A stretch of 64,000 nucleotides of DNA from DASWJZ01 sp964440525 (GTDB lineage Bacteria > Pseudomonadota > Alphaproteobacteria > Rhizobiales > Afifellaceae): assembly GCA_964440525.1 (NCBI GenBank), contig CAYTTC010000005.1, forward strand, positions 1 to 64,000, read 5' to 3'. This document shows positions 41,373-49,486 of the stretch, piece by piece. Each line of letters opens with the position of its first letter. Within the stretch, counting starts at the first letter, position 1. Below the pieces are notes generated by a model. That model saw nothing but the letters and a program-made list of their open reading frames with translations, made no database searches and was not told where the DNA came from. The position numbers were made by a program, and so were the translations under genes.

Positions 41373-44300
41373 CGGCCTTCCCCCGCGCCGCCAGAAAATC
41401 CGTTCCCGTGACCGTGACCGGTATCGGGGCGCCGTCACGGCGCGACGCCCAGAGCCGCTCGCCCACGCGGCGCCGCCCGCCTTTGACCAGCGCCATGGCG
41501 ATCGAACGATTGAGGTTCGGGCTGAAATAACTGGATGTGACATAGCCGAGCATCGGAACGGGCGGCTCGCTTTCCGCTTCGCTGCCGATCAGCTGCGTGC
41601 CCTCCATGAGAACGACCGTCGGATCCGCCGTCAGCAGCCCGACGAGTTCTCTACGGTCGGCGCGCATGGTGTCGGCGCGAAAGAGCGAGCGCCGGCCGAC
41701 AAAATCGCCGCTCTTCTTCACCATGCCGCCGAGGCCAAGATCGACCGGCGTCACCGTGCCGTCGGTCTCCTGACCGACAATGATGAAGCCTTTTTCGGCG
41801 CGAAGCAGATGCATCGCCTCCGTGCCGTAAGGCGTGATCCCGAATTTCGCGCCCTTTTCCATCACCTCTTCCCAAAGCCACAGGCCGTAGGTTGCGGGGA
41901 TGTTGATCTCGTAGGAGAGCTCGCCGGTGAAGGAGATGCGAAAAACGCGGACCGGCACGCCGCCGATATGCGCGTCACGAAAACTCATGAACTCAAAGTT
42001 TTCGGGATTCGCGTCGAGGTCGTCGCAGAGGTCCGTCACCAGCTTGTGGCATTCCGGCCCGCATAGCGAAACGACAGCCCACTCTTCAGTGATGCTTGTC
42101 AGGAAAACCTTCAGGTCCGGCCATTCGGTCTGCAAATAGTCTTCGAGCTTGCCGAGCACGCGCGCGGCGCCGCCGGTCGTCGTCGTCATGTGAAAATGGT
42201 CGTCGGCAAGGCAGGCGGTGACGCCGTCGTCAATCACCATGCCGTCCTCGCCGAGCATCAGCCCGTAGCGCGCCTTGCCCGCCGCGAGCTTCGTCCAGGC
42301 ATTAGTGTAAACGCGGTTCAATAATTCGCGCGCATCGGGGCCGCGGACGTCGATTTTTCCCAGGGTCGAGGCGTCGAGCACGCCGATTGCCGCCCGCGCG
42401 GCCTTTGATTCCCGCTGCACGGCATCATGAAAACTCTCGCTGGCCTTTGGATAGGCGCGCGCTCGCAGCCAGTCGCCGACCGGCTCGAAAACCGCGCCAT
42501 GCGTCCGGTGCCAGTCGTGCATCGGGGTGGTCCGGCGGGGCGCGAAGAGGTCGCCGACATGCTGGCCGGCCAGCGCGGCGAAGGTCACCGGCTTGTAGGG
42601 CTGGCGGAAAGTGGTGGTGCCGATCGCAGGAATCGTCTCGCCTCGGACAGAGGCGAGGAAGCCGAAGGCGTTCAGGTTCGCGACCTTGCCCTGGTCCGTC
42701 CCCATGCCTGCAGTCGTGTAGCGCTTGGCGTGTTCGACCGAGCGGTAGCCCTCCTTCACCGCAAGGCCAAGGTCCTTCGTCGTCACATCGTCCTGCAGGT
42801 CGATGAAGGCGCGCACCTTGTGTTTTGGTCGGTTGGAGGGAAGTTCCGGGATGACGCGGATCGGCCCCTGCCCGATCTGGCCGCTTGCCGGCACGCTCGG
42901 AAGTTTTGGCGGCGTCGCGTCGAAGCCTGCCTTACGCGCGGCCCCGATACCGGCGCGCGCGCCTTCCGCAAAGCATTCCGCCATGCCGAAATAACCGTTC
43001 GCCGCGCCCGCCGAACGCTCGTGCTGCCAGGAGCGGCCCGGCCGAAAAGCCTCGATCTGATCGTCGTAGCGGAGTTTTCCGCGAGATTGCGCGAAGAGCG
43101 CCACGTTCGGCGCCCAGCCGCCGGCAACGGCGAGGAGGTCGCAGTCGATCTCCACCGGCTTGCCGCCCGTGGCCTGCGCCGTGAGCGGCCGGACCGCGAT
43201 GCGGCTGATCCGGTGCCGGCCCTCGGTTCCGACGATTGTCGCGTTGCCGTAGATCGCGATGCCCCGCCGCGCCGCCTCGGCGAGATGCGCGTGCGCCATC
43301 TCGGAGCGGAGGTCGACCACGGCCGCGACCTCGCCGCCGGCCCGCGCCATGTCGAGCGCCGCGTCCCAGCCAGAATCGTTGTTGGTCGCGACGACGATGC
43401 GCTTCCCCGGCAGCACCCCGTAGCGATGCATGTAGGTCCGCACCGAGCCGGCGAGCATGATGCCGGGCCGGTCGTTCTCGTGGAAGACGAGTGGCCTTTC
43501 GATCGAGCCGGCGGCGAGCACCACCTCCTTCGCCCTGACGCGCCAGAGTTTTTGGTGCGGCAAGTGCTCCAGTCGTGCCGCTTGCGGCAGATGATCGGTG
43601 ACCCGCTCCCACAGCCCGACGAAATTGTGCGAGTAGTATCCGAAGGCGGTGGTTCGGTTGAGCAGCGTGACTTCCGGCATCGCCTCCAGCTCGGTGCGGA
43701 TTCCTGCCACCCAGTCGACCGGCGTCTTACCGTCGAGCAACAGCATTTCGGGATCGCGCGACAGGAGTGTTCCGCCAAGCTCGGCGGTTTCTTCCGCCAG
43801 GATTACGCGCGCCCCGGCGCGGCCGGCAGCGAGCGCCGCCATCAGGCCAGCCGGACCGCCGCCGACGACGAGAACGTCGCAGTGCCGGTTCGCCACCTCG
43901 TAGCGGTCGGGATCGAGGAGAGCGGGCGCGCGGCCGAGGCCCGCGGCGCGCCGGATGAGCGGCTCGAACGCCATCCAGCCCGGCCAACCCTTAAAAGTCT
44001 TGTAGTAGAAACCGGCGGGAATGAAGGGGGCGATCAGGTCGTTCAGCGCGCCGAGATCGAATTTGAGCGTCGGCCAGCAATTCTGCGGGCGCGCCTTCAG
44101 CCCGTCAAAAATCTCCTGCTCGGTGACGCGGCAATTCGGATCGCTGCGGGCGCGATCTCCGCCGATCTCGACCAGCGCTGCCGGCTCCTCGCTGCCGGCT
44201 GAGAGAATACCGCGCGGCCGGTGATATTTGAACGAGCGCGCCACCATGTGCTCGCCATTCGCGAGCAGCGCGGAGGCAAGCGTATCGCCCGGATGGCCGG

Positions 44301-44388
44301 CGAGATTGCGACCGCCGAAAGAAAAACGAAGCGTCCGCGCACGATCGATGCGGCCCCCCTTCGGCAGGCGATAGAGTTGCTTACTCAT
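41365..44388 (-). CDS. soxA: Sarcosine oxidase alpha subunit, paralogue 2
   Basis: A 1007-residue subunit with the standard order: Fer2_4-like domain (LRFSFGGRNLAGHPGDTLASALLANGEHMVARSFKYHRPRG), FAD/NAD domains (CDVLVVGGGPAGLMAALAAGRAGARVILAEE), and the folate-binding GcvT region (TTTFRQPYKPVTFAALAGQHVGDLFAPRRTTPMHDWH; VDLGLGGMVKKSGDFVGRRSL). The motif set is that of characterised Corynebacterium and Stenotrophomonas enzymes, so sarcosine is the likely substrate here. It overlaps soxD by ATGA and soxG by eight bases. Confidence 0.93.
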   Translation of the reverse strand: MSKQLYRLPKGGRIDRARTLRFSFGGRNLAGHPGDTLASALLANGEHMVARSFKYHRPRGILSAGSEEPAALVEIGGDRARSDPNCRVTEQEIFDGLKARPQNCWPTLKFDLGALNDLIAPFIPAGFYYKTFKGWPGWMAFEPLIRRAAGLGRAPALLDPDRYEVANRHCDVLVVGGGPAGLMAALAAGRAGARVILAEETAELGGTLLSRDPEMLLLDGKTPVDWVAGIRTELEAMPEVTLLNRTTAFGYYSHNFVGLWERVTDHLPQAARLEHLPHQKLWRVRAKEVVLAAGSIERPLVFHENDRPGIMLAGSVRTYMHRYGVLPGKRIVVATNNDSGWDAALDMARAGGEVAAVVDLRSEMAHAHLAEAARRGIAIYGNATIVGTEGRHRISRIAVRPLTAQATGGKPVEIDCDLLAVAGGWAPNVALFAQSRGKLRYDDQIEAFRPGRSWQHERSAGAANGYFGMAECFAEGARAGIGAARKAGFDATPPKLPSVPASGQIGQGPIRVIPELPSNRPKHKVRAFIDLQDDVTTKDLGLAVKEGYRSVEHAKRYTTAGMGTDQGKVANLNAFGFLASVRGETIPAIGTTTFRQPYKPVTFAALAGQHVGDLFAPRRTTPMHDWHRTHGAVFEPVGDWLRARAYPKASESFHDAVQRESKAARAAIGVLDASTLGKIDVRGPDARELLNRVYTNAWTKLAAGKARYGLMLGEDGMVIDDGVTACLADDHFHMTTTTGGAARVLGKLEDYLQTEWPDLKVFLTSITEEWAVVSLCGPECHKLVTDLCDDLDANPENFEFMSFRDAHIGGVPVRVFRISFTGELSYEINIPATYGLWLWEEVMEKGAKFGITPYGTEAMHLLRAEKGFIIVGQETDGTVTPVDLGLGGMVKKSGDFVGRRSLFRADTMRADRRELVGLLTADPTVVLMEGTQLIGSEAESEPPVPMLGYVTSSYFSPNLNRSIAMALVKGGRRRVGERLWASRRDGAPIPVTVTGTDFLAARGKADG

Positions 44389-44765
44389 GCGCGCGAACCG
44401 CCTCCGGCTTCGCCCGGCAAAAGCACTTTCGCGGCGTCGTTACCGGAGCCGATCGAAGCTTCGCCGCTCGGCGTTGCGGGCAGGTTGGCGCTGACCTCGG
44501 GGCGCGGCTCGCCGAGCCTGTAGACGGCGAGGATGTCGTCGGTCGCTGTATTGCGGAGCATGTTGAACCAGCGGCGGCAGCCGGCCTGATGGTTCCAGCG
44601 CTCGGCGATGATCCCCTTCGGGTTGGAGCGCAGGAAGAGATATTCCGCCCATTCCGTGTCGCTGAGCGCCTCCGAATTCGTCGGGCGCGCGATATGCGCC
44701 TCGCCCCCATGCGCGAATTCGGAAATGTCGCGCTCGCCGCACCAGGGGCAGCGGATCAGGAACAT
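44385..44765 (-). CDS. soxD: Sarcosine oxidase delta subunit, paralogue 2
   Basis: A 126-residue zinc subunit from ATG 44765 (GGAG about ten bases upstream). Zinc ligands C6, C9 (RCPWCGERD), H59 and C63 (WNHQAGCRRWF) match the ligands known in crystallised sarcosine oxidases. A 30-residue C-terminal tail (ASIGSGNDAAKVLLPGEAGG) is absent from paralogue 1. The frame runs on upstream to 44861, but that part translates the family B palindromic repeat (MDGRVKPCHDD-type) and is not genuine. Confidence 0.9.
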   Translation of the reverse strand: MFLIRCPWCGERDISEFAHGGEAHIARPTNSEALSDTEWAEYLFLRSNPKGIIAERWNHQAGCRRWFNMLRNTATDDILAVYRLGEPRPEVSANLPATPSGEASIGSGNDAAKVLLPGEAGGGSRA

Positions 44766-44798
44766 TGGATGCCGCTCCATCTTGCACCCACATTTCCT

Positions 44799-44903
44799 GT
44801 CGTCATGGCAGGGCTTGACCCTGCCATCCATTCCGTAACGTCCCACACAATCCGCGACCACAACGGAATGGATCGCCGGATCAAGTCCGGCGATGACGAC
44901 AAA
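44799..44903. repeat. Family B palindromic repeat, copy 1 (about 105 bases)
   Basis: Outer inverted ends TCGTCAT and ATGACGA; each arm carries a small hairpin (GGCAGGGCTTGACCCTGCC on the left, GCCGGATCAAGTCCGGC on the right) and an inner inverted pair, ATCCATTCCGT and ACGGAATGGAT. It sits between soxB and soxD of paralogue 2 and separates them by 165 bases, although the other sox operon has these genes overlapping. It is the well-known alphaproteobacterial element whose translation gives GLDPAIHS/WIAGSSPAMT-type peptides. The second copy is at 55062-55166. Confidence 0.88.
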
Positions 44904-44930
44904 CGTTGTGCCTGTGTCGTCATCCCGCCC

Positions 44931-46181
44931 TCAATGCGCCACGGCCGCAGCGCCGTGCTCGGCAACGAGTGCGCCGGTCGAAAATCGCTCCAGCGAAAAC
45001 GGCGCGGCGATTGCGTTCGGCTCGTCGCGCGCGACGAGATCGGCAAAAACGTGGCCCGAGCCCGGCGTCGCCTTCCAGCCGCCGGTTCCCCAGCCGCCAT
45101 TGATGTAGAACCCCTTCACCGGGGTCTTGGAGATGATCGGACTCGCATCCGGACAGACGTCCACGATGCCGGCCCATTGCCGCATCATGCGAAGCCGTGA
45201 GACGATCGGAAAAAGCTCGATCAACGCCGCCATCTGATGCTCGATGATGTCGAGCGAGCCGCGCTGCGTGTAGCTGACATAGGGGTCGATGCCGGCACCG
45301 ATGACGAGCTCGCCCTTGTCGGACTGGCTCACATAGACGTGGACGGCGTTCGACATCACGACGCAGGGAAGAATCGGCTTCACCGGCTCGGAGACCAACG
45401 CTTGCAACGGATGGCTTTCGATCGGCAGCTTCAATCCCACCATTTTTGCGATGACGCTGGTGTGGCCGGCGGTCACGCACCCCACTTTGCCCGTGCGGAT
45501 CATGCCGCGCGTCGTCGCGACGCCGGTAACCGCGCCGTTTTCGGTCAGGATCTTCGTCACCTCGCATTGCTGAAGAATGTCGACGCCCATCGAATCCGCC
45601 GCCCGCGCATAGCCCCAGACCACGGCGTCGTGCCGGTTGGTGCCGCCGGAGCGCTGCAAGGTCGCGCCGATCACCGGATAGCGGGCGGTCGGAGAAATGC
45701 TGATCGGTGGGCAGAATTCCTTCACGCCCTCCGGCTCGAGCCATTCGGCATCGACGCCGTTCAGCCGGTTCGCCTCGACGCGCCGGCGGAGCTGCCGCGC
45801 CTCGCCTTCGTCATGCGCGAGGTTCAAAACGCCGCGGTGGCTCATCATGATGTTGAAGTCGAGCTCGCGGCCGAGATTTTTCCAAAGGTCGAGCGCGTGC
45901 TGGTAGATCGCGGCGCTCTCGTCGTTCAAATAGTTGGAGCGGATGACGCTCGTGTTGCGACCGGAATTGCCGCCGCCGATCCAGCCTTTTTCGATCACCG
46001 CGATGTCGCGAAGGCCGTGCTCCTTGGCGAGATAGTAGGCGGTCGCGAGGCCATGCCCTCCCCCGCCGATGATGACGGCGTCGTAGTTCTCCTTCGGTTC
46101 CGGAAAACGCCAGGCGGGCTGCCAGCCGGTATGGCCTCGAAACCCCTCGCGGATGAGCGAGACGATATTGTAGCGCTGCAT
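44931..46181 (-). CDS. soxB: Sarcosine oxidase beta subunit, paralogue 2
   Basis: A 416-residue subunit that oxidises sarcosine to glycine. FAD/NAD fold in AVIIGGGGHGLATAYYLAKEHG, flavinylated histidine H184 in GGTNRHDAVVWGYARAAD, and the C-terminal LRMMRQWAGIVDVCPDASPIISKTPVKGFYINGGWGTGGWKATPGSG, which is canonical. The four-gene order soxB-soxD-soxA-soxG is on the minus strand, converging on the plus-strand operon. Glycine and methylene-THF produced here connect to FolD and Fhs encoded nearby. Confidence 0.94.
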   Translation of the reverse strand: MQRYNIVSLIREGFRGHTGWQPAWRFPEPKENYDAVIIGGGGHGLATAYYLAKEHGLRDIAVIEKGWIGGGNSGRNTSVIRSNYLNDESAAIYQHALDLWKNLGRELDFNIMMSHRGVLNLAHDEGEARQLRRRVEANRLNGVDAEWLEPEGVKEFCPPISISPTARYPVIGATLQRSGGTNRHDAVVWGYARAADSMGVDILQQCEVTKILTENGAVTGVATTRGMIRTGKVGCVTAGHTSVIAKMVGLKLPIESHPLQALVSEPVKPILPCVVMSNAVHVYVSQSDKGELVIGAGIDPYVSYTQRGSLDIIEHQMAALIELFPIVSRLRMMRQWAGIVDVCPDASPIISKTPVKGFYINGGWGTGGWKATPGSGHVFADLVARDEPNAIAAPFSLERFSTGALVAEHGAAAVAH

Positions 46182-46343
46182 CGCTCCGGTTTAGGGGGGA
46201 GGCGGGAGGCGGGCAATCGCGGAAGCGGCGGGGCGGTGTCGCAGGATGGGCGAATTCTCAGGGGTGTACGACGCGGACTTTCGCGCCCCAAGACGCAAGA
46301 TTCGGGCGGTAGAGCGGGCGCGAAGATGCTAGGTGAAACCATC

Positions 46344-46895
46344 ATGACGGCACTTGGCTACACCCTCTTCGAAACGCCGATCGGTCCCTGCGGCATCGTG
46401 TGGGGCGGGCGCGGAATTGTCGGCCTACAGCTCCCCGAAGCGGACAAATCGCGGGCGCAAAAGCGGCTTGTTCGGCGCTTTCCGGACGCGCTCGAGGTCG
46501 CGCCGCCGCCAGAAATTCAGCGGGCGATCGATCGCATCGTCACCCTGCTCTCGGGCGAACAGGTCGACCTGTCCGATGTTGCTCTCAATATGGATCGCAT
46601 CGCTCCGTTCGAGAAGCAGGTCTATGAAATCGCCCGGAGCATCCGGCCAGGCGAAACGCTCACCTATGGCGAGATCGCCGCGCAGCTCGGCGACAAAGCC
46701 TTAGCGCGCGACGTCGGCCAGGCGATGGGCAAAAACCCGTTTCCGATCGTCGTCCCCTGCCATCGCGTCGTCGCGGCGAACGGCAAGCTCGGCGGCTTCT
46801 CCGCACCGGGCGGCTCAAGGACGAAACTCAGGATGCTGGCGATTGAAGGCGCCGCGGTGGGGGATCAGACCGACCTGTTCGCGACATCGCCGTAG
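46344..46895 (+). CDS. ogt: Methylated-DNA-protein cysteine methyltransferase (Ogt type)
   Basis: A 183-residue suicide repair protein that removes O6-methylguanine methyl groups. The acceptor cysteine is in IVVPCHRVVAANGKLGGFSAPGG, and the helix-turn-helix region EKQVYEIARSIRPGETLTYGEIAAQLGD precedes it. ATG 46344 follows AGGTGA with seven bases between; ATG 46326 is an in-frame alternative without a ribosome site. It is divergent from the soxB gene. Its 3' end overlaps, by about 30 bases, the minus-strand frame described at 46865-47021. Confidence 0.93.
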   Translation: MTALGYTLFETPIGPCGIVWGGRGIVGLQLPEADKSRAQKRLVRRFPDALEVAPPPEIQRAIDRIVTLLSGEQVDLSDVALNMDRIAPFEKQVYEIARSIRPGETLTYGEIAAQLGDKALARDVGQAMGKNPFPIVVPCHRVVAANGKLGGFSAPGGSRTKLRMLAIEGAAVGDQTDLFATSP

Positions 46896-47021
46896 ATTGG
46901 GAAGCCGCCCGTGGAGTGAAACGGTATCTCACGACGCAAAATGTGCACGGAGCCGCAGAACGCGCACGGCTGCCCGTATGCATCTTCTTCTGAAAGATCA
47001 CCGCACGCCCTGAAGTGGCAT
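46865..47021 (-). pseudogene. Small four-cysteine (zinc-type) protein with an apparent frameshift after the start codon
   Basis: A frame of 52 sense codons, ending at the TGA at 46867-46865, reads like a real protein: CHFRACGDLSEEDAYGQPC, then AFCGSVHILRREIPFHSTGG and FPIYGDVANRSV. Cysteines at C-x4-C and C-x2-C spacing suggest a small zinc site. No start codon is in frame. On the minus strand AAGGAGA (47039-47033) precedes an ATG at 47021-47019, but that ATG frame stops after seven codons. Removing one C directly after the ATG gives MHFRACGDLSEED and joins start and body. It is thus a recent frameshift or a sequence error. No function assigned. Confidence 0.45.
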
Positions 47022-47089
47022 TTCGGCTGGACTCTCCTTCAATCTTAGGTTTAGCTTTGAGATTGCCAGCATCGAAGGGGAACCTCACC

Positions 47090-47326
47090 ATGGAACATGG
47101 ACGTGACCCGGCGGTCCACGAGGACGAAGACGACGCGGAAGGCTGCAGCCTCGATTTTCGCGAGGACGAAACACCAGATTGGGATCTGCCGGCGGCGGCA
47201 GGTGGCGTTGAACTGGCGCAACACGACGACCCCGATGACGATACCGATGGGTGTGAGCTCGACTTTGGCAACAGCGACCCAACCACAGACGAAGAGTTGC
47301 CGGTCGCAATAGGGGGAGTTGCGTAA
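47090..47326 (+). CDS. Acidic two-repeat protein coupled to an amidase gene
   Basis: Not recognised. The 78-residue product is very acidic and consists of two copies, 36 residues apart, of a unit: acidic run, G-C-x-L-D-F (C19 and C55), an acidic spacer, then D-x-x-L-P-x-A-x-G-G-V (residues 30-40 and 67-77). Lysine is absent. ATG 47090 has GAAGGGG upstream; the frame opens earlier at 47015 without a good site. Its stop is one base from the start of the amidase gene, so the two are translated together. The ELPxAxGGV ends recall double-glycine leader ends, but both copies lack anything after them that would be a core peptide. Confidence 0.65.
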   Translation: MEHGRDPAVHEDEDDAEGCSLDFREDETPDWDLPAAAGGVELAQHDDPDDDTDGCELDFGNSDPTTDEELPVAIGGVA

Positions 47327-47327
47327 C

Positions 47328-48095
47328 ATGGCCTTCTCACTGACTTGGTTGCCAGAGGTGCTGGAGGAGGCTGGCCTCAAGGTCGCCGAGCAGACCGGCT
47401 GGCGGACGCGTGGACATGGCGATGTCGGCTCTATCAAGGGCGTCATCTGCCACCACACCGCCGGAGGCAAGACAGGAAACATGCCCAGCCTTGGCGTCGT
47501 GACTCACGGCCGACCCGGCCTCAGCGGTCCGCTCTCTCAGCTTTGCCTCGGGCGCGACGGTACATGGTTCATCGTTGCGGCGGGCCGGGCAAGCCACGCG
47601 GGCAAGGGCGAATGGCAAGGAATAAAGACTGGTAACTCGAGCTTCATCGGAATTGAAGCCGAGAATACCGGGCTTGTCGATGATCCTTGGCCGGCGGTCC
47701 AAATGGATGCGTACCACCGGGGCGCTGCGGCCATCCTCCAGAGGATCAAGGCAAAGGAGAACATGTGCTGTGGGCACAAGGAATATGCTCTTCCAAAGGG
47801 CCGCAAACCCGATCCACTCTTTGACATGGATGCCTTCCGCGCGGCAGTGAAATCATTCATGGACGGCACCGCGCCGCCGCCCACCCCGATACCTGCGATT
47901 GATTCGGCAGGACGTCCGACCCTAAGACGCGGTGCAAGGGGCGACCTGGTCAGGCAGCTCCAGGCGAAGCTGGGCGTTATCGCTGACGGCATCTTTGGCG
48001 CCAACACCGAAGCGACTCTGCGGCAGTTCCAGCGGGACAAAGGCCTTGTTCCCGACGGGATCGCCGGCCCAAAAACCTGGGTCGCACTGAAGTAG
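47328..48095 (+). CDS. N-acetylmuramoyl-L-alanine amidase with C-terminal peptidoglycan-binding domain
   Basis: A 255-residue phage-endolysin-like amidase. The Amidase_2 zinc ligands fit the histidines in VICHHTAGG, RASHAGKGEW and CCGHKEYALPKGRKPDPLFDM, the last also supplying the catalytic lysine-x-aspartate. From residue 190, a PG_binding_1 domain follows (LRRGARGDLVRQLQAKLGVIADGIFGANTEATLRQFQRDKGLVPDGIAGPKTWVALK). There is no signal peptide, so export would need a holin, lysis or another secretion route. It is coupled to the acidic repeat gene and lies in a short accessory patch. Confidence 0.88.
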   Translation: MAFSLTWLPEVLEEAGLKVAEQTGWRTRGHGDVGSIKGVICHHTAGGKTGNMPSLGVVTHGRPGLSGPLSQLCLGRDGTWFIVAAGRASHAGKGEWQGIKTGNSSFIGIEAENTGLVDDPWPAVQMDAYHRGAAAILQRIKAKENMCCGHKEYALPKGRKPDPLFDMDAFRAAVKSFMDGTAPPPTPIPAIDSAGRPTLRRGARGDLVRQLQAKLGVIADGIFGANTEATLRQFQRDKGLVPDGIAGPKTWVALK

Positions 48096-48256
48096 TAAAA
48101 GGGGTCATCCGCAGTAGCGCAGATCATGATGCGTTGCCGCGGTGGAGATGCTGCAATCGGCGGACGACTCTGAGCGTGGGCCTGCTGGCGTCCGCTCTGA
48201 ACCTACCGCGTTCGAGCCGAACTCCTCGTCCAGGGAAGATCGGCGGCAGAGGGCGG

Positions 48257-48559
48257 TTAGAACAACCCCTGCACCAGCCCGCCCTCGTCCAGCCCAATCG
48301 TCTCCGCCGCGGGCACCTTCGGCAATCCGGGCATGGTCATGATCTCTCCGCAGATCGCCACCACGAAGCCGGCGCCGGCCGCGAGCCTGACCTCGCGGAC
48401 CGGCACAACGTGATGGGTCGGCGCGCCGCGCAAATTCGGATCGGTGGAGAACGAGTACTGCGTCTTCGCGATGCAGATCGGGAGCTTCTGATAGCCCGCT
48501 CTGTCCCATTCGTGCAGCTGGTCGCGGATTTTCTTGTCGGCGACCGCCTCCTCGGCGCG
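48257..48559 (-). pseudogene. fhs: Duplicated 3' end of formate-tetrahydrofolate ligase
   Basis: A fragment coding for the last 100 or so residues of Fhs (from AEEAVADKKIRDQLHEWD to the end LDEGGLVQGLF), in frame to a TAA stop. It is a direct repeat of 49487-49789 at a constant offset of 1230 bases with no indels; by hand count about 26 of 300 bases differ, most at third codon positions. The 5' boundary is sharp at about 48559, after which similarity to fhs stops. No start codon or promoter is associated. It lies on the far side of the lipoprotein gene from the complete fhs. Confidence 0.9.
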
Positions 48560-48601
48560 ATACTGCTTCGCACCGGGGAACCTGGGTCGGGCTTGGCCTA
48601 G

Positions 48602-49375
48602 CTAACTGACGGTTCCCACCTTCCGCAGGAGCTGGGGAAGCTTATTCAAGTTCACCCCCTGTACAGTTCTAAACGCAAACGTAATTGATCCTCCAGATTT
48701 TTCGAAATAAGCTTCCAGCACGTACACGTTAAACAGGATAACGGCGTCGTCTCCTTGAATTTGTTCTACGCCGCTGCCGGTCAAGGTAACGTCCACGGTC
48801 GCGTTTCCAACCTGGACTGGGAAGCTGGCTCCGCTTTTGATCTCATTGTCGATAGCAAGCTGTAGCTGGTCGCCGAAGGTTACGTCCCTCACAAGGAGAT
48901 AATATATGGTCCTATTTCCTTCGATTGCAGATGGAATCCCCCATTCATGGGCTATTCCCTCATTTGCGCGTCCGTTTATAGCTTCCGAAATCCTAGTATA
49001 AACTCGACTGGTAGCGAGTCTCTTGGCGTCCTCGACGATGAATGTAGACCTACTTTGTATCGCGGCTTCAAGCGCCAACTTTTGCACCAGTGAGAGTTCG
49101 GCGTTTAAAGTTATCCCGGCTTCGTAGCTCGTTTTCTGGCGCACGCCATTTGCGCCTTCCGGTGGAGCAGTTGGGAAGCCCGGGATTTCGCCGAGATATG
49201 CGAGTGAGCCGAGGTCAAAGTCCCATCGAAAGAAAGCACCGGCCTTGTACGCACCCGAGTTAATGAAGCCCAGATTAGTCTTGGCAAAATCCACGTTTAG
49301 GTCGACTGAGGAAGTTTCGCAGCCTGCCAAGGATAAGAAGCATCCAATCGCCAAGACGATCCTCGCCCGCGCCAT
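48602..49375 (-). CDS. Predicted lipoprotein of unknown function
   Basis: Not recognised. The 257-residue product has a lipoprotein signal (MARARIVLAIGCFLSLAGC, lipobox L-A-G-C). Residues 25-100 look beta-rich, 100-150 contain a helical region (LSLVQKLALEAAIQSRSTFIVEDAKRLATSRVYTRISEAI), and the rest is again beta-rich. Base composition is visibly less GC-rich and codon choice less biased than in all neighbours, which suggests recent acquisition. It is flanked by the two direct copies of the fhs 3' end, so it looks like cargo of an insertion that used the end of fhs. Similar predicted lipoproteins labelled as hypothetical exist, but none could be named from memory. Confidence 0.7.
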   Translation of the reverse strand: MARARIVLAIGCFLSLAGCETSSVDLNVDFAKTNLGFINSGAYKAGAFFRWDFDLGSLAYLGEIPGFPTAPPEGANGVRQKTSYEAGITLNAELSLVQKLALEAAIQSRSTFIVEDAKRLATSRVYTRISEAINGRANEGIAHEWGIPSAIEGNRTIYYLLVRDVTFGDQLQLAIDNEIKSGASFPVQVGNATVDVTLTGSGVEQIQGDDAVILFNVYVLEAYFEKSGGSITFAFRTVQGVNLNKLPQLLRKVGTVS

Positions 49376-49486
49376 TTATTGCGCCCCCAAAGAAATTGCC
49401 GAACCGGCAAGGGAAACTCTACAAGGACGGGTCTCTCAGCGCAATTGAAGGTTGCCCGATGCGCTCAGTACGCGATAGCGCGTCGC

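Noticed and set aside
42427..44202. Plus-strand open frame of 591 codons over soxA
   Set aside because: Antisense shadow of a well-conserved soxA gene; no domain, no ribosome site, composition typical of a shadow. Similar long shadows over xdhB (30872-32452), soxB (34502-36241) and the dimethylglycine dehydrogenase-like gene (56163-57839) were dropped for the same reason.
44766..44861. N-terminal extension of SoxD paralogue 2 (MVADCVGRYGMDGRVKPCHDD...)
   Set aside because: These codons are the translated palindromic repeat; the family starts at MFLIRCPWCG, which has its own ribosome site.
47090..47326. Acidic repeat protein as a double-glycine-leader RiPP precursor
   Set aside because: The ELPxAxGGV ends look leader-like, but nothing follows the last GGVA, no peptidase-transporter or modifying enzyme is adjacent, and the motif occurs twice inside one chain. 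Kept only as an unknown protein.
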